Made by a program: the position numbers and the translations under genes
Origin: Lepas anatifera
Taxonomy: Eukaryota > Arthropoda > Thecostraca > Lepadidae
NCBI GenBank assembly: GCA_034440635.1
Contig: JAOTON010002098.1
Span: 310,001 to 374,000, forward strand
Length of the DNA stretch: 64,000 nt
Reading direction: 5' to 3'
The notes under the pieces: generated by a model
What the model saw: only the letters and a program-made list of their open reading frames with translations
What the model was told of the DNA's origin: nothing
Databases searched by the model: none
Shown here: positions 25,700 through 37,656 of the stretch, one piece after another
Layout: every line of letters begins with the position of its first letter
Numbering within the stretch: the first letter of the stretch is position 1

Positions 25700-26590
25700 C
25701 ACAAGGAGTGCAGTGCCAGTCTTTAAGATATACTGACTCACTCGATCATTTTAGAATGACTTCCATTTCGTCTCGTAGAGTGCAGCATGACATTCTATTC
25801 GCACGTAATATACTGCGATGTAGGATTGATTCCCCATGCCTGCTTGAAGTATTCACGCTATCCGTACCCGCCAGAGTAACGCGTCAGCGAATGTTCATGC
25901 ACGTGCAGCACTCTCGTCAGGGGCGTAGCCAAGGGGGGGTGCGGCAGGGACAGCCGCCCCCTCCCTGAGGGCCCGAAGGTCCCCCTGAGTACACCCGCAC
26001 TATGCTCTGTGGCCAAATTTGGCATTTTATACCTGACAGGGCCCTCTTAAGCCCTTTTCAGCACTCTATTCTGTAACAAGCAGGGCCCTTTTTACCCATC
26101 AGGGCCCTTTCGGCGCTGTCGCATTGGCCCTTTTTGAGGCGCCGCCCCTCCCTGAGCGAAATCCTGGCTACGCTCCTGACTCTCGTGTTGACACTATTAA
26201 GAATAGATTGTTCAGTCGACTACCAGTGGCCATGAACAAGTTTTTAGTAACGTTTTCTGATAGTGATGTTTTTAATGACTCTTTTAGTCAGTTCAAATCA
26301 TCAGTAAGCACCTACGTAGCCAGTTCAGATCCCATCATGTGAAGGCCGATATACCTATGTCCGGTGTGTACGGTTCGGTAGTCAGCTCAATGATATATTG
26401 TTTTTTATTATTTTTACTATGATTAGAAGTATTCGCCGTTTTATCGTGTTCACTTATTGTGCTATTCTTTTGAAGTTCCATTTTTATGTTTTGTCGGTCT
26501 ATATTTACATTGTTTGACTGTAGGGCTTTGTCCATAATTGGGGTCACCCGTCGACAATATGTATAATAAACTGAAACTGAAGCTCAAGTT
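25700..26590 (+). mobile_element. 3' end of a non-LTR retrotransposon (LINE), interrupted
   Basis: The frame from 25708 to 25917 (LFARNILRCRIDSPCLLEVF, then VPARVTRQRMFMHVQHSR) and its continuation from 26179 to 26340 (VDTIKNRLFSRLPVAMNKF, then FNDSFSQFKSSV) read like the extreme C terminus of a LINE reverse-transcriptase protein. A 3' UTR follows, ending near AATAAACTGAAACTGAAGCTC at about 26566. The two halves are separated by the MITE at 25918-26178 and its 8-bp duplication. The copy is 5'-truncated and inactive. The clade is not assigned. Confidence 0.65.
25910..26186. mobile_element. hAT-type MITE with perfect 8-bp target duplication
   Basis: The element at 25918-26178 is 261 bp with ends CAGGGGCGTAGCCAAGG and CCTGGCTACGCTCCTG (inverted). 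ACTCTCGT directly flanks it on both sides (25910-25917 and 26179-26186). The 8-bp duplication and CAG..CTG-type termini point to hAT. It has no coding capacity. It lies inside the LINE frame. Confidence 0.9.
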
Positions 26591-27045
26591 TTGCCATATT
26601 AACACGTCCACCGCATGAGCCAAGTAAATGACGGGTTAATGTGTGACTGACACAGGGGTAAGGCTTGTAAGGCAGCTGCAGTAAACCTTGTAAGTACGGA
26701 AACAATTGCAACTGACACCTGCATTTTGGAGGGGCAGCTTATGACAATTTTAAGCATGCTGTTAGCAATAAACCTGTGCTTCCCTCCATGATTATCTGCA
26801 TCACCAGAGAAGTAATAAGCAATTCCAAATAATGATAGCCATGAACAGGTCCCCGGTACAAAATCACGGGGATATAGTTTGCTTGATGATAGTTCAGGAA
26901 GCATATTAAGCGTTACTATTCTTATCGTCTTGTACAATGGCTGTTCGGCTTGATCGGAAAATTTCAGCCTGACATAGATTAGACAGTTTTTACATTCATC
27001 GTATATGCCAGCTGCGTGGTAAGTTTCTTTCTTGGAAGGTTGACA

Positions 27046-27231
27046 GGGGTGCAGTGGGGCTGTGGTTAGCCCGCTCGCTTTCCACACAGCCGACCCGGGT
27101 TCAAAGCCCGGCGGATTCCCTGAATAAGCAGCAATCTGGCTCTCAAGAAACACGTCCAATAGGGAGAGTTGGCGACGCCAAATGACCTTGGCAGTTGATG
27201 CGTCGATAAACCCCCAAAGATTATTACTTAT
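27046..27231 (+). mobile_element. tRNA-derived SINE, copy 1
   Basis: The tRNA-like head carries an A-box-like TGGTTAGCCCG and a good B box (GGTTCAAAGCC within the stem-loop CCGGG-TTCAAAG-CCCGG). A body shared with the copy at 37.67 kb follows (GAGTTGGCGACGCCA, then TGCGTCGATAA), and then an ATTATTA-type tail. Flanks AAGGTTGAC and AAAGTTAGC could be a worn duplication. It is not a functional tRNA gene because the acceptor stem is not formed. Confidence 0.8.
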
Positions 27232-27761
27232 AAAGTTAGCTTTTAGGCTGGAAGTTCTAGATGTGACGGTGCCAGTGAGTATTAAATCAGACCCGCCGAC
27301 ATGAGCCTGCACCCACTGAGAGTAAGAAGAAAAAATGTTTCGGATTTATACCTATTGTCGCGTTGTGGTTGTTTCCGTAAAAGAGTTGCTACTTTTCTCA
27401 GATTAGCCGTAATTGGGGAATTTTTGGATGAAACATCTTAAAACAAATTTTCCAAAACTAGCCCGTTAAAAAATGCAGTCTGCAGCCTAGTGTGCGCTTG
27501 GTATCCAGTTATGAATTAAAAACATGCATGGTATTTGTCGGATGACAGGTATTTGAAAGGGAACAATATCCATGTGGTTTGCAGCACTTTTTGAAATGTT
27601 TCAAACTCAACCGCTTTTAGCTTTCTTTGTGCCCACCTCACAACGTTCTCTTCACAATTTTTAAGGCTTAAAGAAATTGACACGGATGACTGACTTGATT
27701 GCAGATGAAGCCATACTTCGTTGCCTTGGAGCTGCAGCCCACGTTCCAATACGAAGAGATA

Positions 27762-27869
27762 CCTGACGTGTGGGAATACCTGACGTGTGGGATACCTGAC
27801 GTGTGGGAATACCTGACGTGTGGGATACCTGACGTGTGGGAATACCTGACGTGTGGAATACCTGACGTC
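27762..27869. repeat. Short tandem array of alternating 16/17-bp units
   Basis: ACCTGACGTGTGGGAAT alternates with ACCTGACGTGTGGGAT, about six copies, giving a 33-bp higher-order period. It has no stop in two frames and so makes small open frames. Confidence 0.9.
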
Positions 27870-28384
27870 CGCCCGGGGCCGGGAAATGTATGCATTTTTT
27901 ACCTCCTGCTCAGTGAAACCTTCCCTGGGTCACGTCTGGGGCCGGTCTTTCACGGCTACTCAAACAAAAATGAAAAATTCCTCAGCACTGGGCGAATATG
28001 CATACCTATATCCCACAGCCTATGTTTAAGCTCCTATCATCTGTAGCATACACCCCTCGTCAATTTGTCTTGCGATCTCCTCCAAATGGATGTACATAAT
28101 TCACTCTAAAACACGGATCACTTCATCGACTTTGATATTATTCACCAGAACAAATCAGTTATTGGCACGATAGGACACGGAACATCTCTTTGCTACAATG
28201 ACTAGAAGCTCACATGGTGCTCAAAATCTCTCGCAAATACTTAATTACTGGCACTTTTCATATCACTTCACCGCTGCTCATGAGCTCTTGCTGTTATTTA
28301 CCTGATGGAATACTGAACGTGAAATCATTGTATTGCCACTGAGCTTTTCTCAAACAAGAGGTGACATGACGAGGAGGCGTCCTG

Positions 28385-29007
28385 TCACTCCGACTCCGAC
28401 CCCTCCACTCCCAGTGTCTCCTGCAGCGTCAGAATGTATGTAATAGCCATCTGCAGAGTCTCGTGCTTTGACAACTGACACGCGGTGCCCTGAGGCAAGT
28501 GACCTCGCAGAAGGTCAAACGCCTCGTTGAGCCGCTGCATTCTTCTCCGCTCTCTGAAGTTGGCGCTTTCTCTTCTCCTCCGCCAGCGCTCTGCCGAGCG
28601 GGAGCTTACGGACGCACACTTTCGCTTGACATCAAGCACACTTCTTAAAGAAGCGGTTCGAATCTTTTGAACCGTTGATAAGTTCTCACTTAGAGCACAA
28701 TGGGTTTCAGAGAGTCCTTCAGTTTTACATCGCGAGTCGGCAGTGACTCGTCGTTCCGAATCAGAGTCTGACTTGGGATGTGATGCATTTCCCGATGTGT
28801 TACGCTGCGGGTCGTCCCTATATCGCAGTGTTTTGTGAGGCCTGTTGTGGGCCGACTGGCAGCCTGTGCTCTCGACGCTGATTGGAGACGGGGTGCTGCT
28901 GTATGGAGGCGAGACGAGACGAATAGACGAGGTATCTGAGGGGAGAGCTCTGCGGCTTGTACCGTGGGCGAGACCAGTGGGTGAGTTACCGCCACTCCCA
29001 GTCTCTG
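28385..29007 (-). CDS. Divergent atonal-superfamily bHLH transcription factor (main exon)
   Basis: This is a predicted E-box-binding nuclear factor. The basic region reads [18 protein letters not shown], helix 2 reads [20 protein letters not shown], and ten residues follow before the stop. KHETLQMA is the atonal signature. [13 protein letters not shown] and AITYI lean toward Fer/PTF1A-type proteins, so the subfamily is unclear. Phe stands where Atonal has Ala (NFRER versus NARER), and the loop is one residue shorter than in the 7.6-kb gene. The N-terminal part is Ser/Thr-rich. The open frame extends to 29029 only through a TTG codon and has no ATG at that edge, so an upstream exon is needed. 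TTGTTCCCTTCCAGGCATTCAG gives two candidate acceptors (after 29016 or 29008). The latter is in phase with the exon at 29331-29562. Confidence 0.85.
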
Positions 29008-29330
29008 CTGAATGCCTGGAAGGGAACAAGTTTGATCAGCTCAACCCCTCTGCAACTGGAATCGCAGAATAGTCAACTAATCGTCAGAATACAAACTCGA
29101 CTAGGGTCAGACTGAACGCGGACTTCATTCACGCGGCTTTATGAATCGACGAAAACCTGCATGTTAGTGGGAAAACAAGGTTTTGTTATGTATGAAGAAA
29201 TAGTATATCACTTACATGGTACATGGTATTTCACACTGCTTACGCAGATGAGTAATTGTTCAGCGGTAATTTTCCAGTTTCTCTCCGTCGAATGAACGTT
29301 ACCATTATTCCGTCGGGTTGGCACGCTCAC

Positions 29331-29562
29331 CTGTTGCTCCCGTAGATGAGTGTGTAGCAGTAGTGAGCTGACATCGTTCTTGGGCTCTGCCTCGCACCTT
29401 GCTGCCGTCCGCCAGGTAGTCCTCGCATACTGCGGCAGAGGCTCTGTAGTGCTCCATTAAGGCCCGGCTCACACTGGTCTCCTGGAGGACCTCACCGCCA
29501 CAGACCAGACCGTCGCCCAGCAGAAACCCCGAGCTGAAGGAGCTCTGCAGCGCCTGAGTCAT
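29331..29562 (-). CDS. Putative first coding exon of the divergent bHLH gene
   Basis: An ATG at 29562 in good context (AAGACCATGA) opens 77 codons plus one base. It ends at a strong donor, ACAG|GTGAGC, with the intron from 29330. The start reads MTQALQSSFSSGFLLGDGLV. Codon choice is strongly G/C at the third position (CTG CAG AGC TCC TTC AGC TCG GGG). Joined in phase 1 to the acceptor ending at 29008 (323-bp intron), it gives a protein of about 284 residues. An alternative frame from 29428 or 29374 would fit the other acceptor in phase 2 but has poorer codon use. Splicing is inferred. Confidence 0.5.
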
Positions 29563-29794
29563 GGTCTTCACCACGCCTTCCTTGGTCGGCGCACAACGAG
29601 TTTGCGTAATCTCTAGCTGACAACCAGTGGATCTCCCGTATCCAATCGGTGAGATCTCGCGGAGGCTGGACAATCGGCCGTCGGGACAGCAATGAGACAT
29701 CCACCCGCCCCTGGCGGGTTTGTGACGAGAACTGGCCCACCAGAACGTGTGGTCCGCGTCGCTGGCGCTAGTGCTGAGCGGCGACGCGTGGCTG

Positions 29795-29930
29795 CGGCCC
29801 TCTGATTGGCTTGGACGCAGATAAGCCCCGCCCACCAGACGGTGCGGCGCCGAGCCGCCGACAACAGCCACTGCCAATTAAAGCTGAGAGCTCGTCAGCC
29901 CCCCTCCCTCCCCCTTATCGGCGACACGCG
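29795..29930 (-). promoter_or_regulatory. Candidate promoter region of the divergent bHLH gene
   Basis: A GC-rich stretch 240-370 bp upstream of the proposed start codon carries ATTGG (CCAAT box, 29805), AGATAAG (29819-29825), CCCCGCCC (29826-29833) and TTATC (29915-29919). No TATA box was identified. The motifs are seen; regulatory use is inference. Confidence 0.3.
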
Positions 29931-30219
29931 CTGGCGCCCCTTCAGTCGGGGTTGAAGTCAAGGGCGGCACGCGCGGAGGTGGTGATGAAGTTGGAGCGCA
30001 GTGACAAGAAGGACAGGAAAGGGAGCGCTCAAAAGTCCAAGTGCCGTCACTGGCAAGGGAGTGAGGGAGCACTTGAAAACCTGGTTGGGGGAGCGATCAG
30101 GCCGCTGTTTAGTCGAGATGTGACATGGCTGAAGAAATAGGGCTGCTGATTCATTGGAGCGATCTTTCGTAACCTTTTCATGGGATGTGCCTTGAATAGA
30201 CATAATAGATCTGTTCAAT

Positions 30220-32740
30220 GTAATTAATAATCAATGGCGCTTCTCTTCACACATCGTACTACCATGCAGTTCGGATGGATTTAGCAGTCATTCCCTCTAT
30301 CGAGCTGGTAGAAATTTCCCCAGTGTCATCGCAATTAATTTGGTCTGTAATACGTCCCTGGGATTTGTGCGGAATTTGGACGAGCGGCAGCATCAGATAG
30401 GTTTTTGAGTTCAAATAATTTGGTTGAAACTCGCAAAACATAGTCTCGCCAGGCTCTCTGCATGAGTCGATGTGACTCAGTCACAGACAATACGTTGTTC
30501 AATCATCTTATTTCTCGATAGGACAGTACATTTCTCCAAATTTTCTATGGACCGGTGAAGAAAAAACCCTAACCATTAAACTGAGTAAGTTTTACCACTC
30601 AAAACGAGCCTATTGTCTTCCATCATAAACATTTTTCCTTGCTTTGCAGAAAACAGATGGGTCATATCGATCCTCCGAAAATAGCACTGAAACACTCAAC
30701 CAACAAAAAACAGCAGTAGATATTTACTAGGGCACCAGTCTGGAGTGGAGGAAACCCCTGAATGGCTAATGAACAATATAAATGGCTGGTCACCAAAAAT
30801 GGCACCTGGCTTGCATGCAAAAGAAAGCAGAACAAGGGACGTGGAATACGGGTTACGAAATTGGGGATGACCAAGTAAAGTCGGAACATTTTCTAAAATT
30901 CAAAACATCTATGAAGCTAATATAACATTGACCACAAACCTAATTATAGAATCATTTACGTAATATATCGAGCTATCCTCTTGGATTTCGAACACATTTC
31001 ATTTGCAAAGCGTATTGCCAAATGCCCGCTGCAGCTGCAGCTACCCGTTACGGCATGGAGCGGTGACGACAACCCTGGTACCACTGATCTCTCGCCACCG
31101 AGCTGCCTGAGCACGGGCAGAATATAACTCACGAAGATGCTCAATTAATCTGAGCAAAAGTAGAGTGGTTAGCACTAAATCAAGGGAAACAGACGATAGT
31201 TAGATAGTTAGATTGCGTAAGTTTTCATTCATTGCTTAGTAAAGACGTATGACTTATTTTCCAGCTCAGCTTAAATAGTAAATAAAAAACAAATAATTAT
31301 ATTTCAGCATCTAAGTTTCCTGACATTTTGGAGAGAGGTCCAATTTGAGGAAAATTCAGCACGGAATTGTGCACAATATTAGCATGGTCGGTGTTTCATC
31401 CCGCCTGGCACGGTGGTCCAGTCGCTATTACCTGTCTGAACTCCAACAATGGCTCTGATGGCGGAGTTCGCACCTGCCCCTTAAGCAGCGTGGAAGCTCA
31501 GCAGATTATGCACGGAGGGCGGGGTGAAATGACGGGTAATCTGAGCAGACGAGCAGTCATCTCGTCCAGCTGCTGGGCCGGAGACAAAGTGCTCGCTCTT
31601 GATGTTGGAGACAGGAGAAGATTGTGGAATGCAAACCAAGAAGTGCATTCTGTATTTGAAGTTGTCAGCAAGCAGAGACCCATTTTTCGGATTTAACATT
31701 TAGAGTTGTAGACATCGGCATCCGATAAGATTGATACTATGTAAGCTTCAAGACATTGCCTCCTCTACAAAACATATTACAACAGCAGGCTCTCAAAGAA
31801 CCGAAAGTTCAGACGCTGAGGACCAGGGTGCCAATCTTCAAACTAATGTGACAGTCAGCGCGTACACTGTGTAGGCTCAGTACCGGCACACATTTTGTAG
31901 GTATCTACATACTCGCAAATGCAACACGACTTGGTGGACATCCGGGATATTCTATCGACCTGGCACAGTTAAATGCAAGCGAACGGCCATCATGTTCAGG
32001 CGCACTCGTAGCGTGGCTTTTCTCTCTCGGACCGTCCGTACCTCGGGTGTGATTAATGCGCGCGAGACGGAACACCTCACCATTAACGTCACATTAACGC
32101 CCTATACGCTGTAATTCAACCTTCGATTACCGCCCATTATTAGATAATTTGATAGCAGTTAATTCATTTGAGTCTTATCTCAACTGGTGCATGGATGCTG
32201 AGTGTGGCTTAGGTATCGGAGAGAAGGTGGCCAGCAGCGAATGCTGAGCTTGCTGAACCGAGTCAGTTAAAAACAAAAGTATCATGTATCATCACGATTT
32301 ACACACACTTCCACACTATTGAGGTAGCTTTTCAAGTGTTGTGATGAGTATGAAGGCTATTAAAAACAATAGAAGGAGAGAGTAAGGAGGAGGACAGGTG
32401 AGGATAAAGAAAGTGGGATTCTACCTAAAGGGGTCACCGCTGCCACAGGCGCATCTGCTCACAGCCCCCGGGTAGAGTAAGGACGAGTACAATGATAACC
32501 CGGTTTACAACAAAGTAGGTATATTTATTATTGACATGGGTTTACCCCCAATCGACCCACCCGGCGCCCCAGTACCACACCCCTTAAGTAGGGGTGGGAT
32601 TTGGATCTCTTTTAGGGGCTCCTGGAAACTTTTATCCCTTTGATTTTATTGTGGTTGTCTTTTTTGCGATTCATCACGCCCGTGTAAAGGGTCAAACGCA
32701 CTTAAATGACTGCTTTTGACATGGTGGTTATTAACTGTTT
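30220..32740. other. Intergenic DNA, no gene recognised
   Basis: AT-rich mixed sequence with a purine-rich stretch at 32365-32415. Open frames up to 109 codons (31367-31696) show no domain or codon signal. Confidence 0.45.
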
Positions 32741-32749
32741 AAAAAAGGG

Positions 32750-32986
32750 GACGCCGGACAATTCTAAAGAATTCATACCCCTGCCCCGAGTCCTTTGAAA
32801 CCTCCTGGGCACCCCCTGAAACGTTGCTTCCCGCCCCGGCGCTTCGATACAAGTATTAGCGCCCCGCGATGCAATTTAGTACCTCATTTGACAGGTCACA
32901 CCTTCAGAATTGGCACCTCCTCCAGGCTTAGATGACTCCCCATGGCCAAAGTAGCCCTGTCATCGGAATTCCTGGATCCGCCTATG
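32750..32986 (-). mobile_element. Decayed hAT-type MITE of the GGCGGATCCAGG family
   Basis: It ends in TTCCTGGATCCGCCTATG, and its interior phrase CACCCCCTGAAACGTTGCTT matches the complete copies at 48.3 and 48.8 kb. The left boundary is lost, so the start is approximate. Confidence 0.55.
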
Positions 32987-32989
32987 ATG

Positions 32990-35900
32990 ATCTATCCATA
33001 GCATTGGGTCAAATACAAATGCTAAATATTCACAATATAGTCACAGCGATATTTTTGGTGGAAATATCAACCTCTCTTAGATGTGTCATTCCATTATGGC
33101 ACTACTAATTGTGAATGGAGGTAACTGACACCTGCACTTCGATAACAAGTTTTAGACTACTTTCACTAAATGAGAAATGAAAATCTGTACCCCACCCGGT
33201 TCGAGTATGTTCTCACAAATCAGTAGCAGTTTGGATCTGCTCTTCTTTGAATTCCCCTGGTACTGGGTGCAGACGATTGCACAATTTACGGGAAACATGT
33301 ACATTTATTTCAAGCTGGAACAACTGCCCTCTCAAGAAACGAAACAGCAGGTGCAAAACAAAAGATCGGCAGGAAGAGTTTAATTGTTGTCATCGTGTTT
33401 AGAAACAGCTGTCGGCTCACCAAATCACGCCGTAATCTCACGCCATAATCCGTGGGTCCACCAGATGACCGAAATGGCCTGCAATCACCAGTCACGTGCG
33501 CGCCCCTCATTAACCCTCCCCACCGGCCCGCGGGCACCCCAGGAATAACTCCAGTGTGCGTCATTTGGGAGGCGTTGGGGAGAGGGGGTTGTTTGAGTCG
33601 GCGCAAGTCGGCAGGGTCACAGGTGGGAGACTTGAAGTGGGGATCAGATAAACGAGGTGCGCAGGAACATTCGGAATTCTAGGCCATGACATCAGATGTG
33701 TGATCAAGATATCAGGAGGGTACCGGTGAAGGGATAATTGACTTAACTTTGTCAGCACACGGAGTGGGTGCACCAGCGGCGCACGTGATAATCTTATCAC
33801 CTGATCAAGGAATTGTTTGTTATAGGGATCACGCGGTGTAGTACCTCTCCGGATACTGATAGAAACCGCTTTACGCAAAGACCGCAAATAGATGGGTCTA
33901 AATTGCTTTCTTTATGGAATGATAAGATGTCCTGAAGATGAACTCTACAGATAAGATATGAGGGACTGTGCCCGAATATGTACCTAATAATTGACTGCTC
34001 ATTTTTTCCATTTCACATACGAGATGTGCCAAATAACATCTTATCGTATCATCATGCTTCCCTGCTGTGGCTCGGAGCATCTATCAACTTTGGACAATCT
34101 GCACAGGCAAACCTAGACAGATCCAGTCGCTGGGGTTTGCGCTCTTGCCACGGTTGGCCGATGTTGCACTGCAATTTTCCTCAGTGCAGCATCTACTTGA
34201 CAGCTATCTGCACACCTCTGTAATTAAGATGGCACCGGTGCGTCGGTAACTAGATGGACTCGACCAAGTAAATGCGGTCGACTGCAAGGGAGCCCTGCGG
34301 GTTCGAATCTCCGAGTGGTCATCTTTTCTCCGCTAATGTTTGGTGATTGGTGGTTTGTTAAGACACTTCCACAGCCGTTGTGGTTCGTCTGAGTTTGTTA
34401 AGCGACGGACAACCAACCCGTGACGATGGAGCTCTGCACTTAGCTGCCGCTGAAGTCTCTTGCTTCAGGCCTCTTGCTAGAGTCTCCAGTTATTATGCCA
34501 CGCTCCCGAATGATTTCGCCCTTCACTCATGCTACTTCCATCAATTAGAGAAATAGAAGATCATTAAGGGCGACCATTTCTCTTCACATATTTCTTCAAC
34601 TTTCCCAGGAGATTTCACCACGACTTCGCACATTTTTATTACGATTTGAGGTGATGTTGGCAAGATTAGAGACGTGTATATAATGGTTTTGGCAGCAGTA
34701 TGTGGCAGATGATGGTATGCATGTAAGTGACAAGTGGCATGTGGGTAGGTGGTAGTATGCCGGTAGACATGCATACATTTTCTTGAAACTGCATTTTCCA
34801 TTTTTAGAGGTCTTGTATATTAAACATTACATCTAATTGCACTTGGTGACACCAGCACACTCTATTATCTGAAACTGACCTGCTATACTACTTTATCATG
34901 TGTAAAGGAAGTCTATATTAACCTCTCTTAAATATGCACCCCTTTCACTAAGCGCGACGCAACGAATCGAACGAATCAACGAATCAAACAAAAACGATGT
35001 CCCTCACACCATCCATTTTCAGATTTGTCTTCCATGCTTTGAATTGCCCACTAGAAAGTACTGGTGGTCGTTTTGGCAGTATTGGCAGGGCAGCCTGCGT
35101 GCACGATTGCACGGGGGTCCGTCGCCCCGGGCTATCACTGATCACGTGACCTCAGCACGTACTCGCTGGGGTTCGGTGTCACTTGCACTAGGCTGGATCG
35201 ATTCAGCCGTGCGTGGGGATGAAATTCAGAGAGCACAGCAGGAATGCGGTGGCCTGTTCAGCTGAATGTGTGGGCTCGAATCCCACACGGGATATTCATG
35301 AATTTCTTACCAACAGAGGGTTTTGCTTTGAACTGGGGTTTAGCAGCCGTTGTGCTACTAGGAAACTGAAGCATCACATGAGAAGTGACAATAACCAGAG
35401 CGTACAGCTGTGAGGCATGACAAACACTAGATTCAATACCTTTGAACTGTTTTATAGTTTAAATAGGTTTCATGAAGAGCTGGCCTGGCATGGTGTCGTA
35501 CGACTGTAATGCTAATTTCACCGTGCGGAATGTGTTTATAATAACGCTCTTAATGCCATTTTATTTCGGTTTAGAATGATCTTTTTTCTTTCGATTGACT
35601 CTTACTGGGTGAACTTACGGACAATCTCGCCCAATGAAAGCCAAAGGAAATAAATAATATTCTCGTCTGATATGCGGCCATGCAATGCGTCTGTCGCCTT
35701 ATCTACAGCTAAAGCTGTATTTTTCCTAATTGTCGCTTTCCCTATCAGAAACCCTTAATCTGCCTATCAGTTTCAAAACTTCTCCTAATTGTTGCAAGAA
35801 CAACTGTTACCACTTTGCGTAATCCGCGGGCCCGAACGATGTTAATAAAATCCTCTAGAATGGGCCTGCTGCGAGAGAAACGTTACACACAGCTCAGGCG

Positions 35901-36882
35901 TCATCAAAACCAGCCGTAGCCATGCACTGATACAATCGTACCGGTCCGTGAGCCGTCCAGCGGTTGCCATTCCGCCCCGGGCGAAATCGGGCGTAGGTGG
36001 TCAAAGCCAAGCGCCTTTTAAATAAGCATTTACCTCTGCAGCGAGATAACATGCACTTATACGATCGTATCTGTCCAAACAACGACTCAACCAATGAGCT
36101 ATGCAACAACTTAGATCGTAAAATTAGCCAAGAATGAATGAGCGTCCGAGAACTGAGCGATTGAATGAGCACTCCTCCGGCGGTGATGACTTCATTTACT
36201 TTTTATGGTGAAAGGCCTGTTCCGGTGGAGGCGGGCATGTCTGAAAGAGAGGAGCTGGCGAAGGCTCAATCTGAAAGTTCCGACTACTTGCAAACCACCT
36301 GCGTATTATACGAGGAATATACCACCATCAGGGTCCCTTCCGGGCACATATAGCCGAAGAAGCTGACGTGCCCTGAAACACCAATCATCATCATCACCAT
36401 CGCGGTCTGATTTAGGAAGACTCTTCCAAAATAAGTACAGATTCTACCAAAACGCTGTTTTATATCTTGAAAAGATGGCATGCTTTCTTTCTGCAAGCTG
36501 TCTATGCAATACAAATCTTTTTGGTTTTAAGCTCTCTGTATACTCTGAAATAAGCGAAAACCACAGTACGTAGATTGGGAGGTCCCTGGCCTATTCGTCG
36601 AAGGGCTAGTGCTGTCTTTTGACGAGTTCCACGAATCGTTACTATTTTGAACTTGACCTTTAGTCTCCCGTAATTGGATGCTATCTGCAAGGAACTGTAT
36701 GTGCTGTGGAGCCCTATCTGTACAGAGTTCTAGTAAGTTGTTGTTATACATCTAAGCATGGGAAAATACGTGGCAATCTTCCGCGCCACTAGATTGGAGT
36801 TTCATTTCCATGTATTGTATCTACCCTGGTCGTGGAGAGCAAATGTAGGTTTCAACGCAACAGTTAAGACATTGCATTACTA
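32990..36882. other. Long intergenic stretch with two weak tRNA-like traces
   Basis: B-box-like motifs occur at about 34300 (GGGTTCGAATCTCC) and 35272 (GTGGGCTCGAATCCCAC, with a perfect T-stem). Neither has a convincing cloverleaf. They may be old tRNA-derived SINE fragments. No gene is recognised. Confidence 0.4.
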
Positions 36883-37341
36883 TTAAAGGGAATGTGGCAC
36901 CTTGGTCAAATCTTGGAATTTAGTGTAATTAGGCGTACTTTTAGCCGAACATAATGAAACCACTCATAATTTCTCTGAAAAATGTACAATAAGCTCAATA
37001 TTTTGATTTTTAAAATACTCCTCTAGGGAAATAAATAAATATCTGCTTGTGGATGATGTCATGATCTGCTGGCAACCGCTACCATACTCGAAACCCGTCA
37101 AGGGCTTCGATTGGCTAATGCTCATCGTGATGTCAGCATATGTCGTCACACCAACAGCCATGACAACTGTGGCCTGCTGCTATGAGTACATGAGGGGTAC
37201 ATTGCACGTAGGTTTTAGCTTTTTCTACGGAAATATCGAGTTCCAAGACAAATGATATATTGAGTACCGGGTTTTCCGACTTGCTTTACAACTTGGCTAT
37301 CTTAGTTAAAATCACATTATGAAGGTGCCACATTCCCTTAA
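36883..37341 (+). mobile_element. TTAA-flanked MITE (AGGGAATGTGGCACC family), copy A
   Basis: The element at 36887-37337 has ends AGGGAATGTGGCACCTT and GGTGCCACATTCCC (inverted), with TTAA on both sides (36883 and 37338). It is non-coding. The interior carries GATTGGCTAATGCTCATCGT followed by TGATGTCA, a degenerate CRE-like site. Same orientation as copies B and C. Confidence 0.85.
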
Positions 37342-37656
37342 AACATTAAACCACACAATGTATGTGCACATCCCATCTTCTCTTCAGGTGCTTTCTTCTG
37401 TAACCACCTGAATGGCACACACTTGGTACCAAGAAACGCTCCAAGATTGTGGGGCTCAGTTTGAGCCAGTTAATGAAGATGTAAAGTTTTACCTGGTTAG
37501 CTGAAATCCACCATTATCTTCCTCGAGGGCTGGTCGTGTTGACTATGTTTTCAATCACGGTGGTGTTAATAGAGATGAGGTGTGCGTAGCAATAAAACAA
37601 TTCACTGGATGTAACTTACATTGCCGCTACTGTTGCTACGCAGTCAGCAAACTCTT

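Noticed and set aside
27046..27125. A functional tRNA gene
   Set aside because: A and B boxes are present, but no acceptor stem forms and the sequence continues into a SINE body shared with 37.67 kb.
35215..35295. A tRNA gene around the GTGGGCTCGAATCCCAC stem-loop
   Set aside because: Only the T-arm is convincing. I could not fold D, anticodon and acceptor stems.
36964..37161. A minus-strand frame repeated at 54703-54912 as a conserved gene
   Set aside because: It lies wholly inside copies of one non-coding TTAA MITE.
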